DNA of 8,719 nt from Micrococcales bacterium (lineage in GTDB: Bacteria; Actinomycetota; Actinomycetes; Actinomycetales; Dermatophilaceae), in contig PMJN01000267.1 of the NCBI GenBank assembly GCA_003157445.1, forward strand, positions 1 to 8,719, written 5' to 3'. The notes under the pieces were generated by a model. It made no database searches, was not told the DNA's origin, and was given only the letters and a program-made list of their open reading frames with translations. Positions 1 through 5,983 of this stretch are shown piece by piece. Both the position numbers and the translations under genes were made by a program. The stretch's first letter is position 1; each line of letters begins with the position of its first letter.

Positions 1-267
1 GGCATGGGCGTGCTGCCGCTGCAGTACCCAGCGGGTCAGAGCAGCGACTCACTCGGACTGGACGGCACCGAGACGTTCAACATCGTGGGCGTAACTGCGC
101 TCAACGACGGGATGACGCCGAAGATGCTGCACGTCACCGCGGCCAAGGCCGACGGATCCACCGTCGAGTTCGACGCCATCCTGCGGATCGACACCCCCGG
201 CGAGGCGGACTACTACCGCAACGACGGCATCCTGCAGTACGTTCTGCGCTCGCTTGTGCGCAGCTGA
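1..267 (+). CDS. acnA: Aconitate hydratase, C-terminal end (partial)
   Basis: This is the last 88 codons of an aconitase, the cytoplasmic [4Fe-4S] TCA-cycle enzyme that interconverts citrate and isocitrate through cis-aconitate. The open frame enters from the left edge, so the start, the cluster-binding cysteines and most of the catalytic domains lie outside the window. What remains is the end of the swivel domain. It shows stretches typical of AcnA/IRP-type aconitases: [12 protein letters not shown] near the start, [10 protein letters not shown], then VTALNDG, and the very characteristic terminal run [20 protein letters not shown] before the TGA at 265-267. Nothing in the visible part is broken. 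A long hairpin begins 17 nt after the stop, consistent with this being the last gene of its transcript. The assignment to AcnA rather than AcnB rests on these C-terminal motifs and is secure; functionality cannot be judged from a fragment. Confidence 0.95.
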   Translation, partial: GMGVLPLQYPAGQSSDSLGLDGTETFNIVGVTALNDGMTPKMLHVTAAKADGSTVEFDAILRIDTPGEADYYRNDGILQYVLRSLVRS

Positions 268-284
268 CAGGTACTTGTTTGAGA

Positions 285-326
285 CGACTGTGCGGTTTCG
301 GTTGAGCGACCGGAACCGCACAGTCG
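285..326 (+). terminator. Long hairpin after aconitase, probable terminator without a U-tract
   Basis: An 18-bp stem (285-302 pairing with 309-326) closes a 6-nt loop (303-308). There is a single non-Watson-Crick position, a G-U wobble. It begins 17 nt after the aconitase stop codon. No T-run follows on either strand, so it is not a canonical intrinsic terminator. U-less hairpins of this kind are common at actinobacterial gene ends and may act as terminators or as 3' RNA-stability elements. The stem and position are seen directly; the terminator function is inferred. Confidence 0.7.
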
Positions 327-558
327 CATCTGGACGCGGCATGAGCCGTGCCCTCGTTCTGCACGCATACTTGGCAAGCCACGGGGCGAGCTCGATAGCT
401 GAACGAGACGCAGCTCATCTCGCCATCAACCGGTGGGAGGACCCCGCCCGATCTAGACGCAACTTCGCCTCAAGAGCCCGCTGAGCCTTGATCTTTGGTG
501 CCCCCAGCTGAACAGAAGGGGCCTGAAGGCTTAGCCGCTACATCGCCGTGAAGCTCGC
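327..558. other. Gene-free stretch between the aconitase hairpin and the MFS relic
   Basis: Several short open frames cross this stretch, but none has a recognisable protein, a convincing ribosome-binding site or a sensible composition; they read as arginine-rich or serine-rich shadow translations. I see no tRNA-like cloverleaf, no repeat array and no mobile-element ends. Together with the relic at 559-882 it makes about 590 bases without an intact gene, which fits sequence left behind after a gene was lost. Confidence 0.5.
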
Positions 559-882
559 TCACTGGTTCACTTCGAAGTCGGTTGCCTCTTGGGTGGCGAT
601 CGAGGCGCCACCGTGGCCTGCGAAGTGCGCGGGAAGCAGCGTGTCACCTGCCTGGGCTGCGGCGCTGAGCACGGTTCGGCGTGAGACGCGGGCCGCTTTA
701 GGCTCCAGGTCGAAAGTGCAGGCCTCGTCCGGCGTGTGCCGCGCCAGGAACCAGGCTGGCACAAGGGACGACGCGATCACCGCAGCGAGTACCCAGAAGC
801 TCAGGTACATCGGGAAGGGTGCGTACTGGATCAGGGCGCCGCCCACGAGGAAGAAGAGCCATATCTGAGAAGGCATTGCCAA
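559..882 (-). pseudogene. Remnant of a major facilitator superfamily transporter (about two membrane helices)
   Basis: The minus strand encodes about 107 residues whose first half resembles the middle of an actinobacterial MFS exporter. A hydrophobic helix ends in GGALIQYAPFP, a second helix reads LSFWVLAAVIASSLVPAW, and a cytoplasmic-loop sequence RHTPDE follows. Intact relatives are about 400 residues with 12 helices. Here the first four or so helices are missing, because the region upstream on this strand is occupied by the oppositely oriented gene at 920-1291. After about residue 70 the sequence loses hydrophobic character and stops at 559 without any further helices. The frame stays open for some codons upstream of the TTG at 882, so the relic may extend to about 915. 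The MFS assignment is from motif memory and moderately secure. The alternative is a small two-helix orphan membrane protein; no clear ribosome-binding site supports that. Confidence 0.5.
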
Positions 883-909
883 CGAGGCATATGGCGTCGC
901 AAGTTGGCA
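877..909. repeat. Inverted repeat with perfect 7-bp arms upstream of the gene at 920
   Basis: TGCCAAC at 877-883 is matched by its exact reverse complement GTTGGCA at 903-909, separated by 19 nt. The right arm ends 10 nt before the GTG start at 920, and the left arm overlaps the 5' end of the MFS relic on the other strand. It could be an operator for a divergent promoter region or a weak hairpin in the leader. The arms are short enough that chance is possible, and no clear -35/-10 pair accompanies them. Confidence 0.3.
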
Positions 910-919
910 GACTAGGACC

Positions 920-1291
920 GTGAGCCCACCGCGTACCCCTCCGGGGTGGCCGCAGTCCGTGCCACCTCCGGAGTCACCTGGCTGGCAGGTGCCGGCTGTG
1001 TCCTGGCTGCTCGACCATTGTCCCTCCGACTACCGAGGGTACCCCGGATGGCGTAAGAACCCTGTCGCACTGGCCTGGGTCGCGGTACGGCACATAGACG
1101 CTCAGCTCGAGGCGATGAGGGCGGCCTATCGTGAGGTCAGGGTTGACCTGGGCGATCTGGTCAGCACCGAAGCACTCACCCAGATTCAGTCCGATCTGGA
1201 GGCTGAGGGCCTGCGGCTGCGGGCTTCGGCCCGCGGTGCTCGGCTGGTATATGACGCACTACGGGGAAAGCGATACATCCCAAGACTGTGA
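920..1291 (+). CDS. Actinobacterial conserved hypothetical protein (123 aa)
   Basis: This is a soluble, uncharacterised protein of 123 residues. The N-terminus (residues 1-24) is rich in proline and tryptophan, with PPRTPPGWP and SPGW, and looks extended. A compact part follows with WLLDHCPSDYRGYPGW (about 29-44), then a mostly helical, charged region (about 50-115) with VALAWVAVRHIDAQLEAM and ALTQIQSDLEAEGLRL that could form an antiparallel helical pair. It ends in RYIPRL. I recognise this pattern as a family widespread in Actinomycetota, but I know no function and see no catalytic motif, signal peptide or membrane helix. The GTG at 920 is preferred because the proline-rich start is shared with remembered homologues. 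A TAGGA element at 913-917 sits only 2 nt from it, which is close for a ribosome-binding site. The small membrane protein gene follows after 28 nt on the same strand, so the two are probably co-transcribed. Confidence 0.85.
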   Translation: MSPPRTPPGWPQSVPPPESPGWQVPAVSWLLDHCPSDYRGYPGWRKNPVALAWVAVRHIDAQLEAMRAAYREVRVDLGDLVSTEALTQIQSDLEAEGLRLRASARGARLVYDALRGKRYIPRL

Positions 1292-1319
1292 GCGACCTCT
1301 GGAAGGTAGCGTCGGGACC

Positions 1320-1508
1320 ATGAACAAGAGCCTGCGAGTTGGCCTGGGTCTCCTGCTGGTCGTAGTAGGACTGATCTGGACCCTTCAGGGCCTGGGCGTC
1401 ATCTCAGGCAGCGTGATGACCGGAGTGACGTTGTGGGCCATCATCGGTCCTATCGTGGCGATCCTCGGTCTCTGGTTGGTGGCCAGGGCAGCCCGCGCCT
1501 CCGGTTGA
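1320..1508 (+). CDS. Small two-helix membrane protein (62 aa)
   Basis: The ATG at 1320 opens a 62-codon frame encoding a tiny integral membrane protein. Helix 1 spans about residues 5-22 (LRVGLGLLLVVVGLIWTL). A short glycine/serine turn containing LGVISG follows, and helix 2 spans about residues 36-55 (TLWAIIGPIVAILG). The tail is basic (ARAARASG), suggesting both ends are cytoplasmic by the positive-inside rule. Proteins of this size and pattern, especially LQGLGV and WAxxGPIVA, are common in actinobacteria as conserved hypotheticals; no function is known to me. The frame stays open upstream of 1320, but that part overlaps the preceding gene and reads as a shadow, so the ATG is chosen. A purine-rich GGAAGG lies at 1301-1306, 13 nt before the start, somewhat distant. 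It probably shares a transcript with the gene ending at 1291. Confidence 0.8.
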   Translation: MNKSLRVGLGLLLVVVGLIWTLQGLGVISGSVMTGVTLWAIIGPIVAILGLWLVARAARASG

Positions 1509-1771
1509 GCGCCGCCGTAGGCCGGCCTGTCAGGGGGGTCACTCAGCCCCTTCTGTGCGCTCTGGCTCACACCGGGGGCGAAGTAACCCTAGAAGGCGAG
1601 GAAGAGCGGGGCGGTCGGGATGCTGCTCGGCGGGCACGCCCGTTGAGCGGGAACTGCCTGCCGGCCCAGAGTCAACAACTAGCAAGACCGGCCGAAGCAG
1701 TGGCCATAGTCTTGAGCCCAGGGCCGTTCGCAGCAACAGTAAGTTGAGGAACTCGCTCCATGAAGTTCGAC

Positions 1772-1825
1772 CCATCTGGATGGACGCCTCACCAGTGACA
1801 GTGGTGTCAAGTCCGATGCGCATCG
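1772..1825. promoter_or_regulatory. Cluster of three inverted repeats, candidate operator region
   Basis: Three palindromic elements lie within 54 bp just before the debranching enzyme. The first is CCATCTGGATGG (1772-1783; 5-bp arms, 2-nt centre). The second is CACCAGTGACAGTGGTG (1790-1806; 7 of 8 pairs match around a single centre base). The third is CGATGCGCATCG (1814-1825; a perfect 12-bp palindrome). The last ends 24 nt before the GTG at 1850 and 5 nt before the ribosome-binding site. The symmetry is seen directly. The inference is that a sugar-responsive repressor or activator (LacI- or GntR-like) binds one or more of these sites; they share no sequence, so they need not be sites of one protein. 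Confidence 0.4.
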
Positions 1826-1830
1826 CTACC

Positions 1831-1837
1831 AGGAAGG
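1831..1837 (+). promoter_or_regulatory. Ribosome-binding site of the debranching enzyme
   Basis: AGGAAGG is a strong Shine-Dalgarno match. It ends 12 nt before the GTG at 1850, 15 nt before the ATG at 1853 and 21 nt before the ATG at 1859, so spacing favours the GTG, with the first ATG possible. No in-frame start codon lies between the site and 1850. Confidence 0.6.
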
Positions 1838-1849
1838 CGAGAACAACCA

Positions 1850-3979
1850 GTGATGGACATGTCTACCCAAACCCACCAGCAGGTCCCACGTCAGCCTTGG
1901 CTTCATGACCTGCGGGTCGCGGTGAACGGCAACGTCACGGCGCTGAGCGCGTCCAGCGGTGACATGGGCTGCCAGGTGGGTGAGCACTGGTGTGCTTGCG
2001 GCGCACAAGGAGTCTATGTCGACGACAGGCGGGCGCTCAGTGTGCTTACGGTGCACCTGGGGCAGGAGGCGCCCGTTCCGGTCGCTGACGCCAGCTCGGG
2101 GGCTCGCTCTGACTTTGTCTGCTCGGCCCGCCAACTGGGCAACCCTGGGGCCGATCCGACCGTGGAGGTTCACCGCCGCAGGATGGTGATCGTCCAGGGG
2201 ATCACCGAGGTCATCGACGTCATCTCGCGTGCCGACCAGTGCGTGCAGACCGACGTGGTGATCCACTTTGGCGGTGACGCAGCGCCCATCTCTACGGTGA
2301 AGTCCGGCATCGTCACCGAGGCCCTCTTGACCGCCGGCAGGCTGGGGCCACCGGAGAGCGGGCTGTTCTGGCGAGATGCGTGGCATCGCACGCACGTGAC
2401 CTTCGATCCAGCACCGACCTCGCTGATCGCTGGCGCTCCAGGTGAGGCCTCGGTGGCGAGCTTCCGTCTGGTGGTTGCCCCCGGGCAGACGTGTTCGGTG
2501 GTTGTTACGGTCTTTGCGAGCCGCTTTAAGAAGTCCAACTTCGATGCCGACTCCGGTGCAGCCGGCGTCGACTGGAGCGAGGTTTTCGTCCAGTCGGTGG
2601 ATCGCCGGATGGAGCCGATCCTGATCGCGGGGCTGAACGACCTGCAGCACCTGCTGCTTACCGATCCGCAAGAACCCTCCTCGGTCTACGCCGCAGCCGG
2701 AACCCCCTGGTACCTGACGCTTTTCGGCCGCGACTCGCTCTGGGCGGCGCGGATGGTGTTGCCCTTCGGCACCGACCTGGCCGCCGGAACGCTTAGAGCA
2801 CTGGCCAGACGTCAGGGGTCAGTGCTGGACAGCGACCGGGCCGAGGCGCCGGGCAAGATCCCGCACGAGTTGCGCAGGTCCCAGTTCGTCGACCCTTCGG
2901 CTGGCCTGAGCCTGCCACCGGTCTACTACGGCACTATCGATGCGACGCCGCTGTGGATCACTGTGCTGCGCGACGCCTGGAAGTGGGGTCTGGCTGATCG
3001 CCAGGTCGAGGCGCTGCTGCCCAATCTGCAGGCTGCGACCCGATGGCTGACCCAGGATGCAGCCCCGGATGCTGACGGCCTGCTGAAGTACATCGACACC
3101 TCGGGCAAGGGACTGGCCAACCAGGGGTGGAAGGACTCCGCAGACGCGATCCGCTGGCGTGATGGTCACGTCGCCGATGCGCCGATCGCGTTGTGTGAGG
3201 CTCAGGTGTATGCGGTCGAGGCGGCATCTGCGGCCGCCGAGCTGTACTCCCACTTCAACATCGAGGGGTCCGGCGACTTGTTGGACTACGCAGAGCAGAT
3301 GCGTGCAAGGTTCCGCGATAACTTCTGGGTAGGCCCGCCCGATGGGCAGTACATCGGGCTCGCGGTGGACGGACAGGGCCGAACCGTCGATGGCCTGGGC
3401 TCCAACATGGGCCATGTCCTGGGGACCGGCACCCTGAACGCCGAAGAGGTCGACCGGGTCGCCCGCACCCTAACATCGCCGGTGCTGTTGAGCCGGTATG
3501 GCATCTTGACGTTGGCCCGTGACAACGCCGGCTTCAACCCCATGGGCTATCACACCGGGTCGATCTGGACCCACGACACGGCAATCTGTGCCTGGGGCCT
3601 GGCCCGTGAGGGCAAGCGAGACCAGGCCACCCGTGTTGCCCAGAGCCTGCTGGCCTCTGCGGAGGCGTTCGACTACCGGTGGCCGGAGCTGTATGCCAGT
3701 GCCACCGTCCTGGATCGTCCGGTCCCCTGTCCCGCATCGTGCCGCCCGCAGGCCTGGTCCACCGCCTCTGCCGCGGTCCTTGTCTCGGTGGCGCTCGGGT
3801 TTGAGCCCGACGCCCCGGCAGGCAGGCTCACTCTGCGGCCGGCGCGACCGGCGGCATACGGGCAGATGACGGTTCGTGGACTGCGTTTTACGGGCCGGTC
3901 CTTGGGGGTGCGGTGTGCACCCGATGGCAGCACCGAGCTGTTGAACGCGCCGGACGATGTCGAGATCGTGATCCTGTGA
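1850..3979 (+). CDS. Glycogen debranching enzyme / amylo-alpha-1,6-glucosidase
   Basis: This is a 709-residue cytoplasmic glycoside hydrolase of the COG3408 type, expected to cleave alpha-1,6-linked glucosyl branch points in glycogen or maltodextrins. About residues 20-230 form the all-beta N-terminal domain of this family (GDE_N_bis type), with the typical GVYVDDRRALS element. About residues 265-640 form an (alpha/alpha)6 barrel with the family hallmarks TPWYLTLFGRDSLW (285-298), IDATPLW (363-369, with Asp364), GWKDS (426-430, with Asp429), GYHTGSIWTHD (566-576) and RWPELY (610-615, with Glu613). The acidic residues Asp364, Asp429 and Glu613 are the likely active-site set, by analogy with related six-hairpin glycosidases. 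The C-terminus (about 650-709) is a small beta domain. No signal peptide is present. This is not a GlgX-type (GH13) debrancher. The start is GTG 1850 or ATG 1853. dxs follows 55 nt after the stop. Exact substrate cannot be read from sequence; trehalose- or sucrose-type substrates are less likely alternatives. Confidence 0.88.
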   Translation: MMDMSTQTHQQVPRQPWLHDLRVAVNGNVTALSASSGDMGCQVGEHWCACGAQGVYVDDRRALSVLTVHLGQEAPVPVADASSGARSDFVCSARQLGNPGADPTVEVHRRRMVIVQGITEVIDVISRADQCVQTDVVIHFGGDAAPISTVKSGIVTEALLTAGRLGPPESGLFWRDAWHRTHVTFDPAPTSLIAGAPGEASVASFRLVVAPGQTCSVVVTVFASRFKKSNFDADSGAAGVDWSEVFVQSVDRRMEPILIAGLNDLQHLLLTDPQEPSSVYAAAGTPWYLTLFGRDSLWAARMVLPFGTDLAAGTLRALARRQGSVLDSDRAEAPGKIPHELRRSQFVDPSAGLSLPPVYYGTIDATPLWITVLRDAWKWGLADRQVEALLPNLQAATRWLTQDAAPDADGLLKYIDTSGKGLANQGWKDSADAIRWRDGHVADAPIALCEAQVYAVEAASAAAELYSHFNIEGSGDLLDYAEQMRARFRDNFWVGPPDGQYIGLAVDGQGRTVDGLGSNMGHVLGTGTLNAEEVDRVARTLTSPVLLSRYGILTLARDNAGFNPMGYHTGSIWTHDTAICAWGLAREGKRDQATRVAQSLLASAEAFDYRWPELYASATVLDRPVPCPASCRPQAWSTASAAVLVSVALGFEPDAPAGRLTLRPARPAAYGQMTVRGLRFTGRSLGVRCAPDGSTELLNAPDDVEIVIL

Positions 3980-4015
3980 TGGAAGCAGGTCATAGAATCG
4001 AGGGTCCGAGTCAGT

Positions 4016-4023
4016 AGGAAGGA
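4016..4023 (+). promoter_or_regulatory. Ribosome-binding site of dxs
   Basis: AGGAAGGA is a strong Shine-Dalgarno sequence ending 11 nt before the GTG at 4035, supporting that codon as the dxs start. The 55-nt gap after the debranching gene contains only a weak TAGAAT -10-like element (3993-3998) with no matching -35, so a separate dxs promoter is not evident and read-through from upstream is plausible. No riboswitch-like structure fits in the gap. Confidence 0.65.
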
Positions 4024-4034
4024 AAACCACGCGC

Positions 4035-5939
4035 GTGAAGCTGCTGGAATCGATCAATGGTCCCGAAGATCTCAAGGCGCTACCGGCAGACCAGATGCCG
4101 TTGCTGGCCGAGGAGATCCGTGCGTTCTTGGTTGACTCGGTCTCCAAGACCGGCGGACACCTGGGTCCCAACCTAGGAGTGGTCGAGCTGACCATCGCCC
4201 TGCATCGGGTCTTTGACTCGCCGCAGGACTCGATCGTGTTCGACACCGGCCACCAGTCCTACGTCCACAAGATGCTCACTGGCCGCCGCGACGGTTTCGC
4301 ACAGCTGCGTAAGAAGGGCGGGCTCTCTGGCTACGCCAGCCGGACCGAGTCCGAGCATGACATCGTGGAGAACTCCCATGCGTCCACGGCGTTGTCCTGG
4401 GCGGACGGGATTGCCAAGGCGCGCCGTCTGCAAGGTCAGCGCCACCGCCATACCGTTGCCGTCATCGGGGATGGGGCGCTCACCGGCGGGATGGCCTGGG
4501 AGGCGATCAACAACATCTCGGCAGACAAGGACCTCCCGCTGGTCATCGTGGTCAACGACAACAAGCGCTCCTACGCGGTGACGACCGGCGGCCTCGCCGA
4601 CTACCTCACGACCTTGCGGGTGACCCGTGGCTACGAACGCTTTTTGGACTGGGGAAAGAACACGCTGACACGCACGCCGGTCGTAGGCTCGGCGATGTTT
4701 GAGACCTTGCATGGGGTGAAGAAGGGTCTAAAGGACATCGTCGCCCCACAGGGCATGTTCGAGGATCTCGGGCTGAAGTACCTAGGCCCCGTCGACGGCC
4801 ATGATGAGCAGGCGCTCGAGTCGGCGCTGCGCAAGGCTCGCGCCTTCGGTGGTCCGGTTCTGGTTCATGTGCTCACCCAGAAGGGCCGTGGCTACGCACC
4901 TGCCCGCCAGAACGAGGCCGACCGGTTCCATGCCGTGGGCGTGATCAATCCCGAGACCGGCCTTTCATTTGCCGAGGGTGGCCGTATCTGGACGGATGAG
5001 TTCAGTGACGAGATGTGCGAGATTGGCGCCAAGCGCCCTGACGTGGTGGGCCTGACCGCGGCGATGATGATCCCGGTCGGTCTGGACAAGTTCGCCGAAC
5101 GCTTCCCGGACCGGGTCTTCGACGTGGGAATCGCCGAACAGCACGCTATTACGATGGCGTCCGGGCTCGCCTTTGCTGGTCTGCATCCGGTGGTCGCTGT
5201 CTATGCCACGTTTCTGAACAGGGCTTTCGATCAGCTGTTGATGGACGCCGGGCTGCACAAGGCAGCCATCACCGTGGTGCTAGACCGGGCAGGGGTGACC
5301 GGCAACGATGGCGCGTCGCACAACGGCATGTGGGACATGACGATCTGTTCGGTGGTACCTGGGCTTCGGCTGGCTGCACCCCGCGATGGCGCGCAGCTGC
5401 GTCAGCAGCTGCGCGAGGCCGTGGACGTCTCCGACGGTCCCACGGTGTTGCGTTTTCCGAAGGGGAATGTCGCCGACCCCGTTTCCCGGGTGCGCAGTCT
5501 GGGTAGCCTCGACGTCTTGCGCGAACCTCACTGTGGCGCCGTAGATCTGCTGATCGTGGCCGTCGGCGCCATGGCATCCACCTCTGTGAGCGTGGCCGAC
5601 AAGCTTGAGGCACAAGGATATTCGGTGCGCGTGGTTGATCCCCGCTGGGTGCTTCCGGTCAGCCCCGAGTTGATCAAGGCAGCTGTCGATGCCAGGACCG
5701 TTGCGGTCATCGAGGACAACCTGGTCTCGGGAGGCATCGGATCGGCGGTGACTTTGGCAATGAGCCAGGCTGGCAGCGCAGCCGCAGTCCACTGTTATGG
5801 GATACCCAAGCAGTTCCTGCACCATGCTTCGCGCAGCCAGGTGCTGGACGAGATCGGGCTCACCCCGGATGCTATTGCGACCGCGCTGGGTGCCGAGCTC
5901 AGCCGTCTCACCACAGCTGAGCGCCCGCACCTGGACTGA
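4035..5939 (+). CDS. dxs: 1-deoxy-D-xylulose-5-phosphate synthase
   Basis: DXS condenses pyruvate with D-glyceraldehyde-3-phosphate, releasing CO2, to make 1-deoxy-D-xylulose 5-phosphate. This is the first step of the methylerythritol phosphate pathway to isoprenoids and also feeds thiamine and pyridoxal synthesis. The 634-residue length is normal. Visible landmarks are [13 protein letters not shown] (40-52), the substrate/TPP histidine motif [10 protein letters not shown] (70-79), [13 protein letters not shown] (106-118) and the thiamine diphosphate/Mg motif [16 protein letters not shown] (145-160). Further on are [13 protein letters not shown] LGPVDGHDE near 255, the pyrimidine-domain signature DVGIAEQHA (363-371, Glu368 matching the catalytic glutamate of transketolases), [19 protein letters not shown] and the C-terminal DPRWVLPVS. 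The C-terminal PHLD resembles the mycobacterial enzyme. Small deviations from the commonest actinobacterial sequence ([11 protein letters not shown] for NDNGRSYAPTI) do not touch catalytic residues. The start is GTG 4035 with a strong ribosome-binding site. The protein is cytoplasmic, and the identification is secure. Confidence 0.98.
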   Translation: MKLLESINGPEDLKALPADQMPLLAEEIRAFLVDSVSKTGGHLGPNLGVVELTIALHRVFDSPQDSIVFDTGHQSYVHKMLTGRRDGFAQLRKKGGLSGYASRTESEHDIVENSHASTALSWADGIAKARRLQGQRHRHTVAVIGDGALTGGMAWEAINNISADKDLPLVIVVNDNKRSYAVTTGGLADYLTTLRVTRGYERFLDWGKNTLTRTPVVGSAMFETLHGVKKGLKDIVAPQGMFEDLGLKYLGPVDGHDEQALESALRKARAFGGPVLVHVLTQKGRGYAPARQNEADRFHAVGVINPETGLSFAEGGRIWTDEFSDEMCEIGAKRPDVVGLTAAMMIPVGLDKFAERFPDRVFDVGIAEQHAITMASGLAFAGLHPVVAVYATFLNRAFDQLLMDAGLHKAAITVVLDRAGVTGNDGASHNGMWDMTICSVVPGLRLAAPRDGAQLRQQLREAVDVSDGPTVLRFPKGNVADPVSRVRSLGSLDVLREPHCGAVDLLIVAVGAMASTSVSVADKLEAQGYSVRVVDPRWVLPVSPELIKAAVDARTVAVIEDNLVSGGIGSAVTLAMSQAGSAAAVHCYGIPKQFLHHASRSQVLDEIGLTPDAIATALGAELSRLTTAERPHLD

Positions 5940-5968
5940 GACTGACTCACGCGGAGCTTGCGAGTCTC
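5938..5968. terminator. Hairpin at the dxs / HTH-MurA convergent junction
   Basis: GAGACT (5938-5943) pairs with AGTCTC (5963-5968), and an inner CGC (5950-5952) pairs with GCG (5960-5962) around a 7-nt loop, leaving GACTCA bulged on the left side. It overlaps the dxs stop codon and lies 15 bp from the stop of the opposing gene, in a gap of only 44 bp. No T-run follows on either strand. A bidirectional terminator is expected here by position; the structure is modest, so the call is tentative. Confidence 0.4.
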
Positions 5969-5983
5969 TAGACCAGCATCGGA

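Larger units (their letters stand above)
1509..1849. other. Gene-free leader upstream of the debranching enzyme
   Basis: About 340 bases carry no convincing gene. Open frames on both strands here lack ribosome-binding sites and recognisable protein character. The stretch contains a perfect 10-bp palindrome AGGCCGGCCT (1519-1528) just after the preceding stop and, near its right end, the three inverted repeats at 1772-1825. I could not find a convincing sigma-70-like -35/-10 pair, although actinobacterial promoters often match poorly. The likely role is transcription termination on the left and a promoter-operator region for the debranching enzyme on the right. Confidence 0.55.

Noticed and set aside
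1532..1551. Possible terminator after the small membrane protein (AGGGG pairing with CCCCT)
   Set aside because: It has only 5 bp with a 10-nt loop and no U-tract, too weak to list as a feature.
1539..1823. Minus-strand 94-codon frame in the leader of the debranching enzyme
   Set aside because: It is Leu/Arg/Pro-rich with no ribosome-binding site and no resemblance to a known family, and it overlaps the palindrome cluster.
1826..2671. Minus-strand open frame of 281 codons
   Set aside because: It lies antisense to the N-terminal domain of the debranching enzyme, is rich in Arg/His/Asp/Gly, and has no recognisable motif. It is a GC-rich shadow of a clearly real gene.
3980..4034. Riboswitch upstream of dxs
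   Set aside because: The gap is only 55 nt and shows no thiamine-box-like conserved sequence or adequate stem structure.
3470..4246. Minus-strand open frame of 258 codons across the debranching enzyme/dxs junction
   Set aside because: It overlaps the ends of two well-supported genes on the other strand, and its translation shows no family features.
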